The position numbers and the translations under genes are program-made. This document shows, in pieces, positions 43,857-53,048 of a DNA stretch of 64,000 nt. The DNA comes from CAYYMH01 sp964472785 (lineage in GTDB: Bacteria > Zhuqueibacterota > Zhuqueibacteria > Thermofontimicrobiales > Thermofontimicrobiaceae): contig CAYYMH010000012.1 in NCBI GenBank assembly GCA_964472785.1, positions 1 through 64,000 on the forward strand. Reading direction: 5' to 3'. Positions within the stretch are counted from its first letter, which is position 1; the number at the start of each line of letters is the position of its first letter. The notes under the pieces were generated by a model, which was not told the origin of the DNA, searched no databases, and worked only from the letters and a program-made list of their open reading frames with translations.

Positions 43857-43924
43857 TTGAAAGTCACAGGGATTTCGTTCGACGATTCTTATTGTGCTTT
43901 TTAAATAGCAAATTCTGCTATGAA

Positions 43925-44776
43925 CTATAAATTTATTTGAAACGAGAAGTGATGCGTCAATCCGAGATCTTGATGTGTTGTGACGGCATAATCACAAGTC
44001 ATATTTTTAAAATTAAATCCCAATCCCGCATTAAAGGTCGAGGGCTCTGTGGTAAATCCGGTTCTAACCGCGATTCTATCAAATAACAGGTATTCAATAC
44101 CGGCTCTCACCTCGATCGGAAAAGGCAATTCTTTGTAGATATCAATATTTAAAATGGTATCATCCAACGGTTTCAAGCTTAATCCGGTAACAAAGGATTG
44201 CGGTACATAGTCTTTTTTCTGCCCCATGTGTGCCCGATTTATGTTTGTCGCAAAAAACCCCCAATTCAATGATGATGTTATTTTCGAAAGGAAGCCGATG
44301 TCGATTTTATAAGAAACATCTGAACCATAATCGTTGATCTGTAGTTTCATATAATGTAAATTTATCCCGTAAAAAATTTTTTGATCATAGGATTGACTGA
44401 AATTGAGAATAATATCTTGCTCCTGATAGAGCTTGTTCCCGAATATGGTGCATCCACTGGCAATTGTTCCAAATTTTGTGGGGAAAGCGCCTGAGAATGA
44501 TAAATAATCCAACTCTTTTATACCAAAGGGGCGCGTGTAAAAAAAGGAGAAAGCAGGGCTGGTGAGTTGTGCTGTTCCGCCGGAATTGAGGAAAATTGCA
44601 TCCGGGGAATTTGCAAGCCCGACAAATGCGCTACCCATTCCGCGGGCATGGGCGCCGTAGCCATGCAATTCAAAACTGGAATAAGCCGGGTTGAAAGGGA
44701 GGAAAAGTAAACAAACAGAGATGAGAGAGTAGAATTTATAATGCGCGATTCTTTTGATTATGTACTTGATTATCAT
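43925..44776 (-). CDS. PorV/PorQ-family outer-membrane protein
   Basis: This 283-residue protein has a signal peptide ending near residue 32. It then shows the family N-terminal motif in HARGMGSAFVGLANSPDAIF, where the usual NPAG is NSGG. The remaining 14 or so amphipathic strands resemble a FadL-like barrel, and the C-terminal residue pattern HFSFQINL closes a barrel. PorV in Porphyromonas shuttles T9SS cargo to the PorU sortase. It is divergently placed against the PorD-like gene with a 114-base gap between them. Confidence 0.75.
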   Translation of the reverse strand: MIIKYIIKRIAHYKFYSLISVCLLFLPFNPAYSSFELHGYGAHARGMGSAFVGLANSPDAIFLNSGGTAQLTSPAFSFFYTRPFGIKELDYLSFSGAFPTKFGTIASGCTIFGNKLYQEQDIILNFSQSYDQKIFYGINLHYMKLQINDYGSDVSYKIDIGFLSKITSSLNWGFFATNINRAHMGQKKDYVPQSFVTGLSLKPLDDTILNIDIYKELPFPIEVRAGIEYLLFDRIAVRTGFTTEPSTFNAGLGFNFKNMTCDYAVTTHQDLGLTHHFSFQINL

Positions 44777-44838
44777 CTTAAAATTGATTATAATATGACA
44801 GGATATTTACATTATAATTCGCCCGATTCTTTAATATA

Positions 44839-44867
44839 TTGACAAATTTCATTATTATCAAGATATT
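44839..44867 (+). promoter_or_regulatory. Sigma-70-type promoter for the PorD-like gene
   Basis: TTGACA (44839-44844), 17 bases, then GATATT (44862-44867), 23 bases before the start codon. The GGGAGG box lies within the short leader. Confidence 0.6.
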
Positions 44868-44890
44868 TTTTGTGAAAATGGGAGGTTGCT

Positions 44891-45793
44891 ATGATCTGTA
44901 AAAATATTTTAAACATTAACAATAAAGGCGGTTTCTGTTATAGTCTTATGTTGATATTTATTTTATTTGAGCTGTTTAATTCAATCCTGTTTACAGAAAA
45001 AGCTGAGGCTCAGGAAGTGGTTGTAACGGTTAATCTGCAGTTAGACGCGTTGCCGGATGAAAAACGGGAAAAGCTCCAAAATTTTCAGTCGATTTTGGAT
45101 GAATATTTTAATAATTATGATTGGACCAAAGGAGAATTCCAGGGAGAACTTCCCATTAATTTGACTCTTCTGATGCAAGACATTAGTGTGGGTTATGAAG
45201 ACCGTTATAAATTACAGATTATTATTTCGAATAATTCTGATGTTCAATACACAGATAAGCGATGTCGGATGGCGTACCAAAAGGGGGAGATTTTGGAACA
45301 CAATGAAAATACCTGGAATTCGTTAACCAGTTTGCTGGATTTTTATACCAATATTATTATTGCCGAAGAGATGGACAAGTATGGTCATTTGCTGGGCACT
45401 CCCTATTATGAGCGAGCGAAGTTGATTGCAGAACAGGCGAGGTTTGGTATGGGGCAGTTTATCGAAGGATGGGACCTTCGAAATGAGTTGATCGAATATC
45501 TGCTTGGTGATACTTATAAAAAATTTCGTGAAATGAAGGATTTTTATTTTTATGGCCTTTACTTTGCCAATGAAGACCCTGCGAAAGCGAAAAGGTATAT
45601 CAAGGAAGCTGTTGTTATGTTGGAAGAATTGGTGTCAGCAGAGGATTCCCGGTACAAACGAGTGGAAAATTTTATCAATGCGCATTATATTGAAATTGTG
45701 AATTTATTCAAGAACTCGAACGATCAGGAAATTTATGCGATGATGGTCAAATTGGACCCTGATCGTGCAGATGTTTATCAAGATTTACTTTAG
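44891..45793 (+). CDS. PorD-like protein (DUF4835 family)
   Basis: This is a 300-residue exported protein with a signal peptide ending AEAQ. Its body matches DUF4835 (PorD) with YNW/YDW-TKGEFQGE near the start, a central NSLTSLLDFYTNIIIAEEMDKYG, and YGLYFANEDPAKAKRYIKEAVVMLEEL. In Bacteroidota the gene belongs to the T9SS group, but its exact task is unknown. The start is preceded by GGGAGG five bases away. It faces the PorV-like gene across a shared promoter region. Confidence 0.85.
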   Translation: MICKNILNINNKGGFCYSLMLIFILFELFNSILFTEKAEAQEVVVTVNLQLDALPDEKREKLQNFQSILDEYFNNYDWTKGEFQGELPINLTLLMQDISVGYEDRYKLQIIISNNSDVQYTDKRCRMAYQKGEILEHNENTWNSLTSLLDFYTNIIIAEEMDKYGHLLGTPYYERAKLIAEQARFGMGQFIEGWDLRNELIEYLLGDTYKKFREMKDFYFYGLYFANEDPAKAKRYIKEAVVMLEELVSAEDSRYKRVENFINAHYIEIVNLFKNSNDQEIYAMMVKLDPDRADVYQDLL

Positions 45794-45803
45794 TCTGGAA
45801 AAA

Positions 45804-47063
45804 TTATTCACCAGTGCTAAAAATAAAGCTGAACTCTTTCGGCAGTTCTTTTCCCCATTTATCCGTGCAGGTTGTGTCGATAGAAACATAATAGATTGAA
45901 TTTGCATTTAGTAAAGAAGTGCCTCGAAATTGAAACTGTCTCATGTTATCCCATCTGATTTGCCAATTCTGCGGATTGGGGCTGATTGAGAAGGCATTTT
46001 CTGCTGATGTCTGATCGACGTACGTATTGAACGTAATAATGATCGGGTTGGATCGGTTGACCTGAGAAGCCCCATTTTTCGGATAATGATCGACGATCTT
46101 CAGTGGCTCCGTGTGAAAGATGATAGAGGTTGTTCCGACCAATGAAGAGCCATAAATATCGATTAAATTCGGAAAACCGGTTATTTGATATTCGGTATCA
46201 GACCGCAAATATGAGCCCGGTTCGAGTGTCAGTCTTTTCAAACCATCCCATTTAAAATCGCCAATCAAAACCGGTTCAAATACCAAAGAATCTTCCGTAA
46301 TCTGTTGGTCCATTTTTGAATTAAAGGTAAAATGCAGTGTTGTTGCCGGTGAAATATATGTCGAATGGTTGCTCGGGATTGAGGACAACAATTTCGGTCC
46401 TTCAGTCGTAAAGTGTGATGAAACACCAAAAGAAAGGGTGTCACCGTAAATTGTTTTTGCATTTTTATTTAAGCTGATGGTGTAATATTCGTTGGTCACA
46501 AACTGATCGGATGGCTGGTAGTGCAGCGTGCTGTAATCTGCCGTGTGCTCCCAAATAAAATATCCGCTGACCTGAGGCGCAATGCTAAAATTATTTTCCA
46601 CAGAAGATTGATTCATCAGAACGTTAAATTTAATTTCAATCGATTCAGACAATGGGAATTGGGAAGCATTATCAGCCGGGTAAATGGTTGATATTTGTTC
46701 CGGAAAAGGTTTTAGAATGACGTCCGGAACGGTGGTCACATTTCCTGGATAAACTCGTACCTGATTGAGTACGAACCGTCCGTAATTAGTTGCTGCAAAT
46801 TCAAGGTTGTACAAACCTGGAGAAATGTCAATTATACGAAATATGCCAGTGGTTGAATCCGCGTTGGTCGTTTTCAATGTGTCACCCTGTATCAGTGACA
46901 CCATAGCTTTGCTACCGAAAGGCTTCACAATTCCAATAATTGAACCAGGTTCGTTAATCGGAACGATGGTACCTTCCTGAGCACATGTGAGAAAAAGTAA
47001 AAAGATAAATAAAAGATTAACAATAGTATATTTTGGGTAGGCTTGTTCGGTTTTCATCTTCAT
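45804..47063 (-). CDS. Lipoprotein with SbsA Ig-like (Big_5) domains
   Basis: This is a 419-residue lipoprotein (signal ending LLFLTC). A carboxypeptidase-regulatory-like domain (about residues 40-110) is followed by three Ig-like Big_5 domains, each with the I-x-F-N-x-x-M/V-D/N-Q-x-S pattern (FNVLMNQSS, FNSKMDQQI, FNTYVDQTS) and a FTTE/FHTE strand. It is a surface or periplasmic binding protein of unknown ligand. It converges tail to tail with the PorD-like gene (10-base gap). Confidence 0.82.
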   Translation of the reverse strand: MKMKTEQAYPKYTIVNLLFIFLLFLTCAQEGTIVPINEPGSIIGIVKPFGSKAMVSLIQGDTLKTTNADSTTGIFRIIDISPGLYNLEFAATNYGRFVLNQVRVYPGNVTTVPDVILKPFPEQISTIYPADNASQFPLSESIEIKFNVLMNQSSVENNFSIAPQVSGYFIWEHTADYSTLHYQPSDQFVTNEYYTISLNKNAKTIYGDTLSFGVSSHFTTEGPKLLSSIPSNHSTYISPATTLHFTFNSKMDQQITEDSLVFEPVLIGDFKWDGLKRLTLEPGSYLRSDTEYQITGFPNLIDIYGSSLVGTTSIIFHTEPLKIVDHYPKNGASQVNRSNPIIITFNTYVDQTSAENAFSISPNPQNWQIRWDNMRQFQFRGTSLLNANSIYYVSIDTTCTDKWGKELPKEFSFIFSTGE

Positions 47064-47451
47064 TTCACCATGAAATAATTGGATTGTTATTCAAATTAAA
47101 ATAATTAACCAAATTTTTTTTATAAAGTCAAGATATTTTTGATAAATTTGCAATGTTTCTGATGCAATGTGGAACGGTTGATTTTTTGGATATTGTTGTT
47201 TTTATTTTTATTGCGAAACAAGATAGATCGGCAAAAATTTACTTGTTTATAATTTTAATCCTAATCCTATAATTGAACGGGTGTATGTGGAGAATAATTT
47301 GCTAACTATTTATTCGCCGAAATCACTTTTTACTTGCATTTTTGAATAAATATGTTAAAATTAAATTATTAACGCTGTTTTTGAGTTCAAGTCTGTATAT
47401 CAGTAGGCGGAAATCTCTGCTTTAATTAATCTGAATAAATGAGGAACGAAT
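47064..47451. other. Intergenic region with a weak promoter
   Basis: The only signal is a promoter-like pair on the plus strand, TTGCAT (47334-47339) and TAAAAT (47356-47361) with 16 bases between. It points at the peptide-binding protein gene. The rest is AT-rich. Confidence 0.45.
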
Positions 47452-48675
47452 TTGTTACAGAAAGAAATTCGAAAACGTTTTTCAAGTGTGGCTTTGATGG
47501 TTGGTGTTTTCGTCGTTTTTGGGTTTAGTCTGTTCATCTCTAATTTCGATACCTTTGCTCAAGAATCCATCTATCAACAAGCAGTTATTGTTGGAGAAGT
47601 TATCGGTCGTGTGAATCCGGAAAAAATAATGCTGCGCATCCGGAAAGGATATTATCCGGTGATAAGCGATCATTCTGAAGTTAAAATCGAGCTTGTTAGC
47701 AAATCGCCAGGGGAAGTCATCTATCATTTGATTTACCCAAGTGGCTCATCTGATTCACATCCGCAGTATGTTGTGTTTCGATTTTTCGATAGCGAACACA
47801 GTTTAGCAGCAGCAATTATTACGGATGAAATTGATTTTGCCATTTCAGAGAGCTTTGATATTGCTGAGGAAATTCACAAATCGACGTCAGCTTATTATAT
47901 CCGCCATCGTTTTAAACAACCGAATTTTGTTAAGATGCTGGCTTACAACAATAAAAACCCGATTTTACAAAATGAAAATCTACGCAAAGCATTGACTTAC
48001 AGCATTGATAAGGAATATATTTACGATAATATTCTTGAGAAACAAGCGTACTATGCTGATGGACCGATTTCAAATCAATCTAAACATCATGCATCCGGGT
48101 TAAAAACTTACAAATTCAATCCGAAATTTGCAATTGAGTTGATTTTGACGGAGAATTGGCGGGATGTCAATAATGACGGTATTTTGGACAAAAATCGACA
48201 ACCTTTTCGTTTATCATTAGCCTATGAAAAAGGTGTTCATTTGGACGAACAAATCGCCCGCGTTATTCAAATCGGATGGAACAAACTCGGAATAAACGTT
48301 AATCGAAATCCATTGACCAAAGCGCAGATTGAGCAAAAGTTAGCACACAGAAATTATGATGTAATTTTATTGAATTATCATTTCGATGATACTTATGAGA
48401 CTTTCAAAAAGTATTTTGAATCAACCAGCCCGGATAATTTTTTGGGTTATCATGGTGCAACAACGGATAAATACTTGAGGCTATATAAAACGGTTCCGCC
48501 CGAATCGAGAGATGTTATGTTTCAGGCGATCCAAAATCAGATTAACAAAGACCATCTTGCCGCATTTCTGTATTTTATGTGGATTGAACGATATTTCGTC
48601 AACAGAGTGAAGTTTACGAATTATCGAAGTGATAGAACCAATTTGTTACCGTTTACCGACTGGATTTTTCGGTAG
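47452..48675 (+). CDS. Shortened family 5 extracellular solute-binding protein
   Basis: This is a 407-residue exported protein (signal ending FAQ). It shows the core of DppA/OppA-type peptide-binding proteins: FVKMLAYNNKNPIL, LRKALTYSIDKEYI, the NWRDVNNDGILDKN calcium-like turn, and the final strand before LLPFTDWIF. Typical family members have 500-540 residues; here the first domain of roughly 120-150 residues is missing or highly reduced. I start at TTG 47452, five bases after GAGGAA. No ABC permease or ATPase genes are near. The next gene is a histidine kinase, so this protein may sense more than transport. Confidence 0.8.
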   Translation: MLQKEIRKRFSSVALMVGVFVVFGFSLFISNFDTFAQESIYQQAVIVGEVIGRVNPEKIMLRIRKGYYPVISDHSEVKIELVSKSPGEVIYHLIYPSGSSDSHPQYVVFRFFDSEHSLAAAIITDEIDFAISESFDIAEEIHKSTSAYYIRHRFKQPNFVKMLAYNNKNPILQNENLRKALTYSIDKEYIYDNILEKQAYYADGPISNQSKHHASGLKTYKFNPKFAIELILTENWRDVNNDGILDKNRQPFRLSLAYEKGVHLDEQIARVIQIGWNKLGINVNRNPLTKAQIEQKLAHRNYDVILLNYHFDDTYETFKKYFESTSPDNFLGYHGATTDKYLRLYKTVPPESRDVMFQAIQNQINKDHLAAFLYFMWIERYFVNRVKFTNYRSDRTNLLPFTDWIFR

Positions 48676-48812
48676 CTATGTCCAGCAGTTGTGGCTGTTG
48701 AAAATGGGGTGTGTGTCCCGAAAATTCGATAGAACGTGGTTTCATGTGAATAGCGTGTCAATTGTCGTTATCCTGGTTTTTTTTTGAAATTCATGATCAA
48801 AGTCAATTTAAA

Positions 48813-50582
48813 ATGCCAAAGCAACACATAAAATTTCGCCATAAGTTTATTACAAAACTGTTGATTTCGCACATTTTACTGGCTTCCATTCCCATCATTG
48901 TGACCGGAATCGTTCTTGTTGGAACAACACAAAAAACAGTAGAATTGAATTTTCGGGAACGATCTGTTGAATTGGCTCGCCATTGTGCGGACATTATCAA
49001 TACAACACTTCATAATGCCGAGAAAATTATTGAATTAAATGCCTCGAGTATTTTTTCGAATGTTAAAAATCGGTTGTCTCAGGAATTGATTGTCAATGAA
49101 ATGATCAATGATTTTCCCATTTTTCGGGATATTAAATTGTTGGATAAAGACGGGAAGATTATTATTTCCACATCTTTTATCAAAGATTCGACACAATATT
49201 TGAACAATCAATTTTTGGCTAAGATTGACAAATGGGGGGGGGGGCAATCCGAAGTATTTTTATCAGAGGATAAATTGCCGGTGATGAAAATTGCAGAGCC
49301 AATCTTGCAATATGAAGAAATTGTCGGGATTTTGATTGCGGAGTTGAATTTGAAAGCGATGTGGGATTTGATTGAAAGCAGCGTGATTGGCAAAGGGGCA
49401 CAGGCATTTGTTTTCGACAAAGCCGGTCGCTATATCGCGCATTCGGAGCGAAAAAAAGTTTATCTGGGAGAGAGTTTTGATGAACCTGAAATTACGCGAG
49501 ATGTTAAGCTAAATCAGGAGGGGCAACGATTTTATGTGAATCGCGATGGCGAAAAATTAGTGGCTGCTTACGTTTCTTTGGTCAAATTGGGTTGGGGTGT
49601 TGTTATTCAACAGCCCGCTAAAGAAGCCTTTTACGTTGCTCATCGGATGAAATTACAAATTTTAATCTTTGTCACTGTGGGTATCGCGCTTTCTTCGATC
49701 ATCGCGTATGTCTATACAAGCTGGATTGTTACACCGGTCAATCAGTTAGTTTCTGGGATAGATAAATTTTCGGCAGGGGATTTGCGGTATCGTATCCCCA
49801 GGTTGGGAAATGATGAAATTTCGATGCTTGCCACCCAGTTTAATGAAATGGCTGAAAAGCTTCAGGAATTTCAGGATAAACTCAAAAAAAGTGAGCGGTT
49901 GGCAACACTCAGCAAATTAGCGTCTGTACTTTCGCATGAGATTAAAAATCCACTAAATTCAATGGTCATCAACATGCAAATTATGAAACGGGAATTCAAC
50001 AAAACCGATCCCGATAAAAATAAGTTGCGGCACTATTTGAACATCGTTACAAGTGAGATTAAGCGCGTTGATGATCTGGTGAATAATTTTTTATTAGTGG
50101 CACGTCCGCCAAAACTTGAAAAAAAAGTCGTCACTTTAGAAAAGGTGATTGATGAAATTATCATGTATCAGCAAGCCGAGTCACTACAATCAGGCGTTCG
50201 GGTGAACAGACGTTACCAAAAGCGAAAAACCGAAGTATTGGTTGATGAAACAAAAATTAAACAGGTTTTTTTAAATATCTTTTTGAACGCACTACAGGCA
50301 ATGCCAGGTGGCGGTTGTCTCATAATTGAACTGGATGAAGTACCTGCAAAAAATAAAAAGAATAAACAGATGGTTGTCGTTCGCTTCAAAGATAAGGGAA
50401 AAGGAATCAAAAAGGAACACCTTAATCGAATATTTGATTTTTACTTTTCGACCGAAGAAAATGGTAACGGATTGGGACTCTCAGTCGCCCAGCAGATCGT
50501 GGAGGAGCATGGAGGGAATATAAAAGTGCAGAGTAAACTTGGTGAAGGAAGTGTTTTCTCAGTTTTTTTGCCGAAAAATTAA
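48813..50582 (+). CDS. Membrane sensor histidine kinase (Cache-HAMP-HisKA-HATPase)
   Basis: This is a 589-residue inner-membrane kinase. There is one transmembrane segment near residue 20-40, then a periplasmic Cache-like sensor (to about residue 280). A second segment (ILIFVTVGIALSSIIAYVY) is followed by HAMP, a HisKA box SHEIKNPLNSM with phospho-His375, an N box (NIFLNALQAM), KDKGKGI and GNGLGLSVAQQI. The in-frame TTG at 48762 is possible; I use ATG 48813. No response regulator is encoded nearby. The sensor region contains an 11-G run (49234-49244), so frame slippage could switch it off. Confidence 0.9.
   Translation: MPKQHIKFRHKFITKLLISHILLASIPIIVTGIVLVGTTQKTVELNFRERSVELARHCADIINTTLHNAEKIIELNASSIFSNVKNRLSQELIVNEMINDFPIFRDIKLLDKDGKIIISTSFIKDSTQYLNNQFLAKIDKWGGGQSEVFLSEDKLPVMKIAEPILQYEEIVGILIAELNLKAMWDLIESSVIGKGAQAFVFDKAGRYIAHSERKKVYLGESFDEPEITRDVKLNQEGQRFYVNRDGEKLVAAYVSLVKLGWGVVIQQPAKEAFYVAHRMKLQILIFVTVGIALSSIIAYVYTSWIVTPVNQLVSGIDKFSAGDLRYRIPRLGNDEISMLATQFNEMAEKLQEFQDKLKKSERLATLSKLASVLSHEIKNPLNSMVINMQIMKREFNKTDPDKNKLRHYLNIVTSEIKRVDDLVNNFLLVARPPKLEKKVVTLEKVIDEIIMYQQAESLQSGVRVNRRYQKRKTEVLVDETKIKQVFLNIFLNALQAMPGGGCLIIELDEVPAKNKKNKQMVVVRFKDKGKGIKKEHLNRIFDFYFSTEENGNGLGLSVAQQIVEEHGGNIKVQSKLGEGSVFSVFLPKN
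49234..49244 (+). repeat. Homopolymeric G11 tract inside the histidine kinase gene
   Basis: Eleven consecutive Gs encode Trp-Gly-Gly-Gly (the last two G of TGG plus three GGG codons) in the predicted periplasmic loop. The reading frame is intact at this length. A change of one or two Gs would truncate the protein before HAMP and the kinase domain. Confidence 0.9.
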
Positions 50583-50610
50583 AAAAAAATTAAAATTTTT
50601 ATTCAAGTAC

Positions 50611-50639
50611 TTGACTTCTGGACATTTATTTGTTATATT
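50611..50639 (+). promoter_or_regulatory. Strong sigma-70-type promoter upstream of rpsU
   Basis: TTGACT (50611-50616), 17 bases, then TATATT (50634-50639). It lies about 460 bases before rpsU, so the leader is long, and a possible short ORF begins about 40 bases downstream. Confidence 0.6.
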
Positions 50640-50677
50640 AATTTTAGTATTCTGAAAATTGTGCTTAATTAAGGGGA

Positions 50678-50803
50678 ATGCGTTCGATGCTTTTAGGCGT
50701 GAATCAGCGCGAATACATTTTATCAATTATGAAAAGCGGGATGCAAACATTTTATTTATCACCCAAAAATTATAAAATAAAAAATAATCTAATTATCTTT
50801 TAA
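50678..50803 (+). CDS. Possible 41-residue leader ORF
   Basis: This short ORF (ATG 50678 or 50687, TAA at 50803) starts just downstream of the promoter. AAGGGG sits about 10 bases before the second ATG, a reasonable ribosome-binding site. The protein is basic (LSPKNYKIKNN) with no known family. It could be a leader peptide or small protein in front of rpsU, or chance. The rest of 50804-51104 is AT-rich with nothing clear. Confidence 0.3.
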   Translation: MRSMLLGVNQREYILSIMKSGMQTFYLSPKNYKIKNNLIIF

Positions 50804-51104
50804 GTTTTTGATTAATTATGGAGCATGCATGGACACAGTCAATGCACTCCAAATAACTATTTTAAAAATCGATTATATATTTCAATAATATAAGTGATAA
50901 ACTTAGATATTTAGGTATCCTGTAAAGCGTAGATTTACAGCAGAAATCAATAAATCTCAACTATAAAAACCTATTTAGTGAATAAAATCAGATTTTTCCA
51001 AATTATAACAATATAAAAGGAACTTTATATAACCCTTTGAGTATATAAACGTGTTTTATTATTAAACGTTAACCCAAATTAAGGAGCGAAAGGATGTGAT
51101 TTGA

Positions 51105-51308
51105 ATGATTACTGTTATCGTTGGCGAAAATGAACCTTTGGAAAAAGCAATGAGTCGATTTAAGAAGAAGTGTCAACGAGCTGGGATTTTGCAGGATGTG
51201 AGAAAAAACAGCTATTTCTTGAAGCCGAGTCAGAAAAAGAGATTAAAGCACGCAAAAGCAGTGAGGAGGCAGAGTCGTGTGGAAGGAAAATACGGCATCA
51301 GCTTTTAA
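51105..51308 (+). CDS. rpsU: 30S ribosomal protein S21
   Basis: This 67-residue basic protein matches S21: VIVGENEPLEKAMSRFKKKCQRAGIL, KPSQKKRLKHAKAVRR. It supports initiation on the 30S subunit. AAGGA lies about 11 bases before the ATG. rpoD follows 209 bases later. In the classical rpsU-dnaG-rpoD operon dnaG lies between; here dnaG is absent. Confidence 0.95.
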   Translation: MITVIVGENEPLEKAMSRFKKKCQRAGILQDVRKNSYFLKPSQKKRLKHAKAVRRQSRVEGKYGISF

Positions 51309-51517
51309 TCTTAGCTGAATCGTCTATTTAATTATACGAATTAGTGATAGAAAGTCAGACAACCAAACTACAATGGACACCTCAAAGCTCTATCCATTTA
51401 TAATTCGATTTTATATAAATTTGAAAAAATATAATAAACACTGAATCTTTGACGTTTTAAGTTTATCTAAATTAAATTATTAGCTGATTTCGAAGAAAAA
51501 GTGAGAGATGAAATTTC

Positions 51518-52378
51518 ATGGTGAAAAGAAAAAAGAAAACAAAAACTACAAAAAGTAAGCAATCTATTGAGAAATATTTGGAAGAAATTGGCAATTTTTC
51601 CCCGCTGAACCCGGAAGAAGAGATTGAGCTTGCGCGAAAAATTCGAAAAGGCGATGAAGAATCGTTAGACAAGTTAGTGAAAGCAAATTTACGTTTTGTC
51701 ATTAGTGTTGCCAAAGAATATCAGGGTCAGGGATTGCCACTTTCAGATTTAATAAGCGAGGGGAATCTCGGATTAATCAAAGCGGCGCAACGGTTTGATG
51801 AGACGCGTGGTTTCAAGTTTATTTCTTATGCTGTGTGGTGGATTCGGCAATCCATTTTACAGGCTTTGGCCGAACAATCCAGAGTAGTGCGCCTGCCGCT
51901 AAATCGTGTCGGAGCAATCAATAAAATAGGTCGTGCGTTGGAATCACTCGAAAAAACTTACGGCAGAGAACCGAGTATGGCTGAAGTTGCTACCAAAATG
52001 GAGATGTCAACTTTTGAAGTAGCCGATGTGGTAAAAACATCGGCTCGGCATTTGTCATTGGATGAACCATTTAAAGAAGAAGACGGCAATAGTCTGTTAG
52101 ATGTCATCAAAAGTGATCGCTATCAGCCACCTGACAACACGCTTATGCGAGAATCGCTTCAGGTTGAAATCGAAAAAGTGCTCACCACTTTGAAACCGCG
52201 CGAAGCTGAAATAATCAAACTCTATTTCGGACTGGAAGGAGATCGTCCATTAACGTTGGAAGAAATTGGTGAACACTTCCAGTTGACCCGCGAGAGAGTC
52301 AGGCAAATCAAGGAAAAAGCCCTCAGGAGATTGAGACATCGGTCCCGATTGGAGCCGTTGAGAAAGTATCTCGGTTAA
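51518..52378 (+). CDS. rpoD: Primary RNA polymerase sigma factor (short RpoD/SigA)
   Basis: This is a 286-residue sigma-70 factor with regions 1.2, 2, 3 and 4: SIEKYLEEIGNF, region 2.3-2.4 FISYAVWWIRQSIL, and region 4 LTLEEIGEHFQLTRERVRQIKEKALRRLR. Region 1.1 and the non-conserved insert are missing, replaced by a basic K/T tail of 20 residues. This is the length and layout of Bacteroidota/FCB primary sigma factors. Promoters elsewhere in the window nevertheless show TTGACA-type -35 boxes. A clear terminator follows. Confidence 0.95.
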   Translation: MVKRKKKTKTTKSKQSIEKYLEEIGNFSPLNPEEEIELARKIRKGDEESLDKLVKANLRFVISVAKEYQGQGLPLSDLISEGNLGLIKAAQRFDETRGFKFISYAVWWIRQSILQALAEQSRVVRLPLNRVGAINKIGRALESLEKTYGREPSMAEVATKMEMSTFEVADVVKTSARHLSLDEPFKEEDGNSLLDVIKSDRYQPPDNTLMRESLQVEIEKVLTTLKPREAEIIKLYFGLEGDRPLTLEEIGEHFQLTRERVRQIKEKALRRLRHRSRLEPLRKYLG

Positions 52379-52400
52379 CTTCGAATATTTAAAAAATTTA

Positions 52401-52428
52401 GAGCCCTCTGTTTTAGGAGGGCTTTTTT
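52401..52428 (+). terminator. Rho-independent terminator after rpoD
   Basis: GCCCTC (52403-52408) pairs with GAGGGC (52417-52422), followed by six Ts. Confidence 0.92.
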
Positions 52429-52613
52429 ATTGCACATTCTTTTTAAAAATACTTCACCTGAAACGAATAAAAATTTTTGAAAATCAAGATGAAATCGATG
52501 CAAAAATTCATTGAACTCTGCCAAAGAAATAAAGTTAAATAGATAATATATTTGATTTAATCTGAGCCTATTTTGTGGTTAATGGAAAAATATTTTTAAA
52601 TGAGGTCGTTTGA

Positions 52614-53048
52614 ATGATTGAAAGCGGTATCGTAAATAGAATCAAAGATAACAGAGCATGGGTAACCGTGGTTAAAGGCGAGCAATGCCAGGGGTGTAAT
52701 GCCTGTAAATCGTTTGGCGAGGGAAGCGCTGAAGTTATTGCTGACAATCGTGTTGGCGCTAAACAGGGAGACCGGGTTGAGGTAGAAGTGGCTCCTGAAA
52801 AAGTGATCGGTCATTCGATAGTTGTGTTTATATTTCCGATAATCGCATTAATTATCGGCTACTTTGTCGGGAGCAAATATTTGATAAATTGGGGGGTGTC
52901 GTCGGAAGGCGGCGGTATTATTGGCAGCTTGGGATTGATGGTGATTTCATTCTTTGCAATTTACATCTATGATCGATTTTTTCTTAAATCGGATGATGCC
53001 TCAGCTAAAATTGTCAGAGTAATAAAAGGTACTTATGTGCAGAAATAA
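52614..53048 (+). CDS. RseC/MucC-family membrane protein
   Basis: This 144-residue protein has the family N-terminus with clustered cysteines (CQGCNAC, as in the RseC redox motif), a VAPEKVIGHSIVVF turn and two transmembrane helices (about 63-80 and 95-115). RseC proteins associate with electron-transfer (Rnf) systems or sigma-E/SoxR control. No rnf gene is nearby. Its end overlaps the first PorU-like gene by 14 bases, suggesting one transcript. Confidence 0.86.
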   Translation: MIESGIVNRIKDNRAWVTVVKGEQCQGCNACKSFGEGSAEVIADNRVGAKQGDRVEVEVAPEKVIGHSIVVFIFPIIALIIGYFVGSKYLINWGVSSEGGGIIGSLGLMVISFFAIYIYDRFFLKSDDASAKIVRVIKGTYVQK

